Shown here: in pieces, positions 63,326 to 64,000 of the stretch
Position numbering within the stretch: the stretch's first letter is position 1
Layout: the number at the start of each line of letters is the position of its first letter
NCBI RefSeq assembly: GCF_003651185.1
Contig: NZ_RCDC01000005.1
Location: 310,001 to 374,000 of the forward strand
Direction: 5' to 3'
Length of the DNA stretch: 64,000 nucleotides
From: Stenotrophomonas rhizophila
GTDB lineage: Bacteria; Pseudomonadota; Gammaproteobacteria; Xanthomonadales; Xanthomonadaceae
Translations under genes and position numbers: made by a program
Notes under the pieces: model-generated
What the model was told of the DNA's origin: nothing
Database searches by the model: none
Seen by the model: the letters and a program-made list of their open reading frames with translations, nothing else

Positions 63326-64000
63326 TCCGCCTGTTGACCGTGGCCGTGACCAGCGCGCTGCTGGCCGGCTGCGTCAGCGTCGGCCCCAACTACCAGGCGC
63401 CGCCGGCCGAGCCGGTGACCCTGCAGGGCGCCGCCGCGCCGGTGTTCACCACCACCTCGCCGGTGGCGAGCTGGTGGGCCCAGTTCGACGACCCGGTGCT
63501 GGAGCAGCTGGTGCATGACGCACTGGGTACCAACCTGGACCTGCGCATCGCGATGTCGCGCGTGCGTGAGGCCCGCGCGGTGTTCGTCGAGCAGCGCCTG
63601 GACCAGTTGCCGCATGTCACCAGTGGTGGCAGCTACGACCGTCGCAAGCAGCCGGATGCCACCGTCGGTGGCGAGCGCGTCTTCAGCGAAAGCTACCAGC
63701 TCGGCTTCGATGCCGGCTGGGAGCTGGATCTGTTCGGCCGCCAGCGCCGTGCCGCCGAAGCGGCGCGCGCGGACCTGGGCGCCGAGCAGGACAACCTCGC
63801 CGATGCACAGGTCACCGTCGCCGCCGAAGTCGCCCGCAACTACTTCGAGCTGCGCGGTACCCAGAAGCGCATCGCGGTGGCAAAACGCACGCTGGTCAAC
63901 CTGCGCGACACCCAGAAGCTCACCGAAACCCGGTGGGAACTCGGTGCCGGCAGCGAACTGGATGTGCAGAGCAGCCGTGCGCGCCTGAAGGCGATCGAGG
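63319..64000 (+). CDS. smeX: Outer-membrane efflux channel (SmeX-like), N-terminal part
   Basis: The first 227 codons of a TolC/OprM-family channel; the gene runs off the window. MVIRLLTVAVTSALLAGC gives a signal peptide with lipid Cys-18, followed by the family start VSVGPNYQAPPAEPV, then helices typical of the periplasmic barrel (WWAQFDDPVLEQLVHDAL, FDAGWELDLFGRQRRAAEAA, VTVAAEVARNYFELRGTQKR). It is the last gene of the smeU1-V-W-U2-X order. The ATG at 63319 lies inside the smeU2 end; a GTG at 63322 is also open. Confidence 0.93.
   Translation, partial: MVIRLLTVAVTSALLAGCVSVGPNYQAPPAEPVTLQGAAAPVFTTTSPVASWWAQFDDPVLEQLVHDALGTNLDLRIAMSRVREARAVFVEQRLDQLPHVTSGGSYDRRKQPDATVGGERVFSESYQLGFDAGWELDLFGRQRRAAEAARADLGAEQDNLADAQVTVAAEVARNYFELRGTQKRIAVAKRTLVNLRDTQKLTETRWELGAGSELDVQSSRARLKAIE

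Overview
The window is chromosomal DNA of a high-GC gammaproteobacterium of the Xanthomonadaceae, most probably a Stenotrophomonas. The evidence is threefold. It carries a smeU1-V-W-U2-X type efflux operon with a divergent LysR gene. It carries many GTAG-ended palindromes of the SMAG type (13949, 26295, 34374, 45073, 55625, 59235). Gene orders such as gcvR/dapA, folK-panB-panC-panD-pgi and zwf-glk-pgl-edd-eda fit the group. Coding density is high. I saw no IS element, prophage, CRISPR array or rRNA operon, and one tRNA gene (Glu, CTC).

Layout. 1-5.4 kb: DUF1275 membrane protein (cut by the window edge), a lipoprotein, phoH, bcp and gcvR on the minus strand; dapA and a BamC-like lipoprotein on plus; fdxA on minus. 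5.4-8.3 kb: an SMP-30 lactonase and a sugar-porter MFS gene, divergent around a palindrome, then tRNA-Glu. 8.3-14 kb: pcnB, folK, panB, panC, panD, pgi. 14-18.8 kb: RegB/RegA-type redox two-component pair, ispG, a PAP2 phosphatase, a GacA-like regulator. 18.8-26.3 kb: the complete Entner-Doudoroff operon zwf-glk-pgl-edd-eda (minus), divergent from a MalK/UgpC-type ATPase, with a LacI-type operator between them. 26.4-33.8 kb: ygfZ, then sdhAF4-sdhC-D-A-B-sdhE-ygfX-like, lolC/E and lolD. 34-41.9 kb: yggX, mutY, ftsY, a mini flagellar-rod-like protein, htpG, rsmD, coaD, a lipoprotein. 42-46 kb: ferredoxin, ggt, a metallo-beta-lactamase-fold hydrolase, psiF, upp. 46.3-52.1 kb: a tight operon of a TonB-dependent receptor, a phytase-like beta-propeller lipoprotein, a secreted purple-acid-type phosphatase and a secreted inorganic pyrophosphatase. 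52.1-55.5 kb: TPR protein, Mn-type superoxide dismutase, photolyase, OmpA-like lipoprotein. 55.7-64 kb: the SmeVWX-type RND efflux locus, cut at the end in the outer-membrane channel gene.

Most genes are conserved housekeeping functions: NADPH and pyruvate supply through Entner-Doudoroff, respiration through succinate dehydrogenase with three accessory factors, pantothenate/CoA synthesis (panBCD plus coaD), envelope biogenesis (lolCD, BamC-like) and redox defence (bcp, sodA, yggX, mutY, phrB).

The four less ordinary things are: (i) the 46.3-52.1 kb operon, which reads as an outer-membrane-to-periplasm organophosphate/pyrophosphate scavenging system; (ii) two copies (19559-19668 and 39917-40013) of a long structured inverted repeat, with a conserved core of two hairpins and outer arms that differ in sequence yet still pair; (iii) a 75-codon reading frame with a ribosome site, coupled by ATGA to the first gene of the efflux operon; (iv) a 98-residue stand-alone FlgC-like protein between ftsY and htpG. 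All calls come from reading the sequence; no database search was run.
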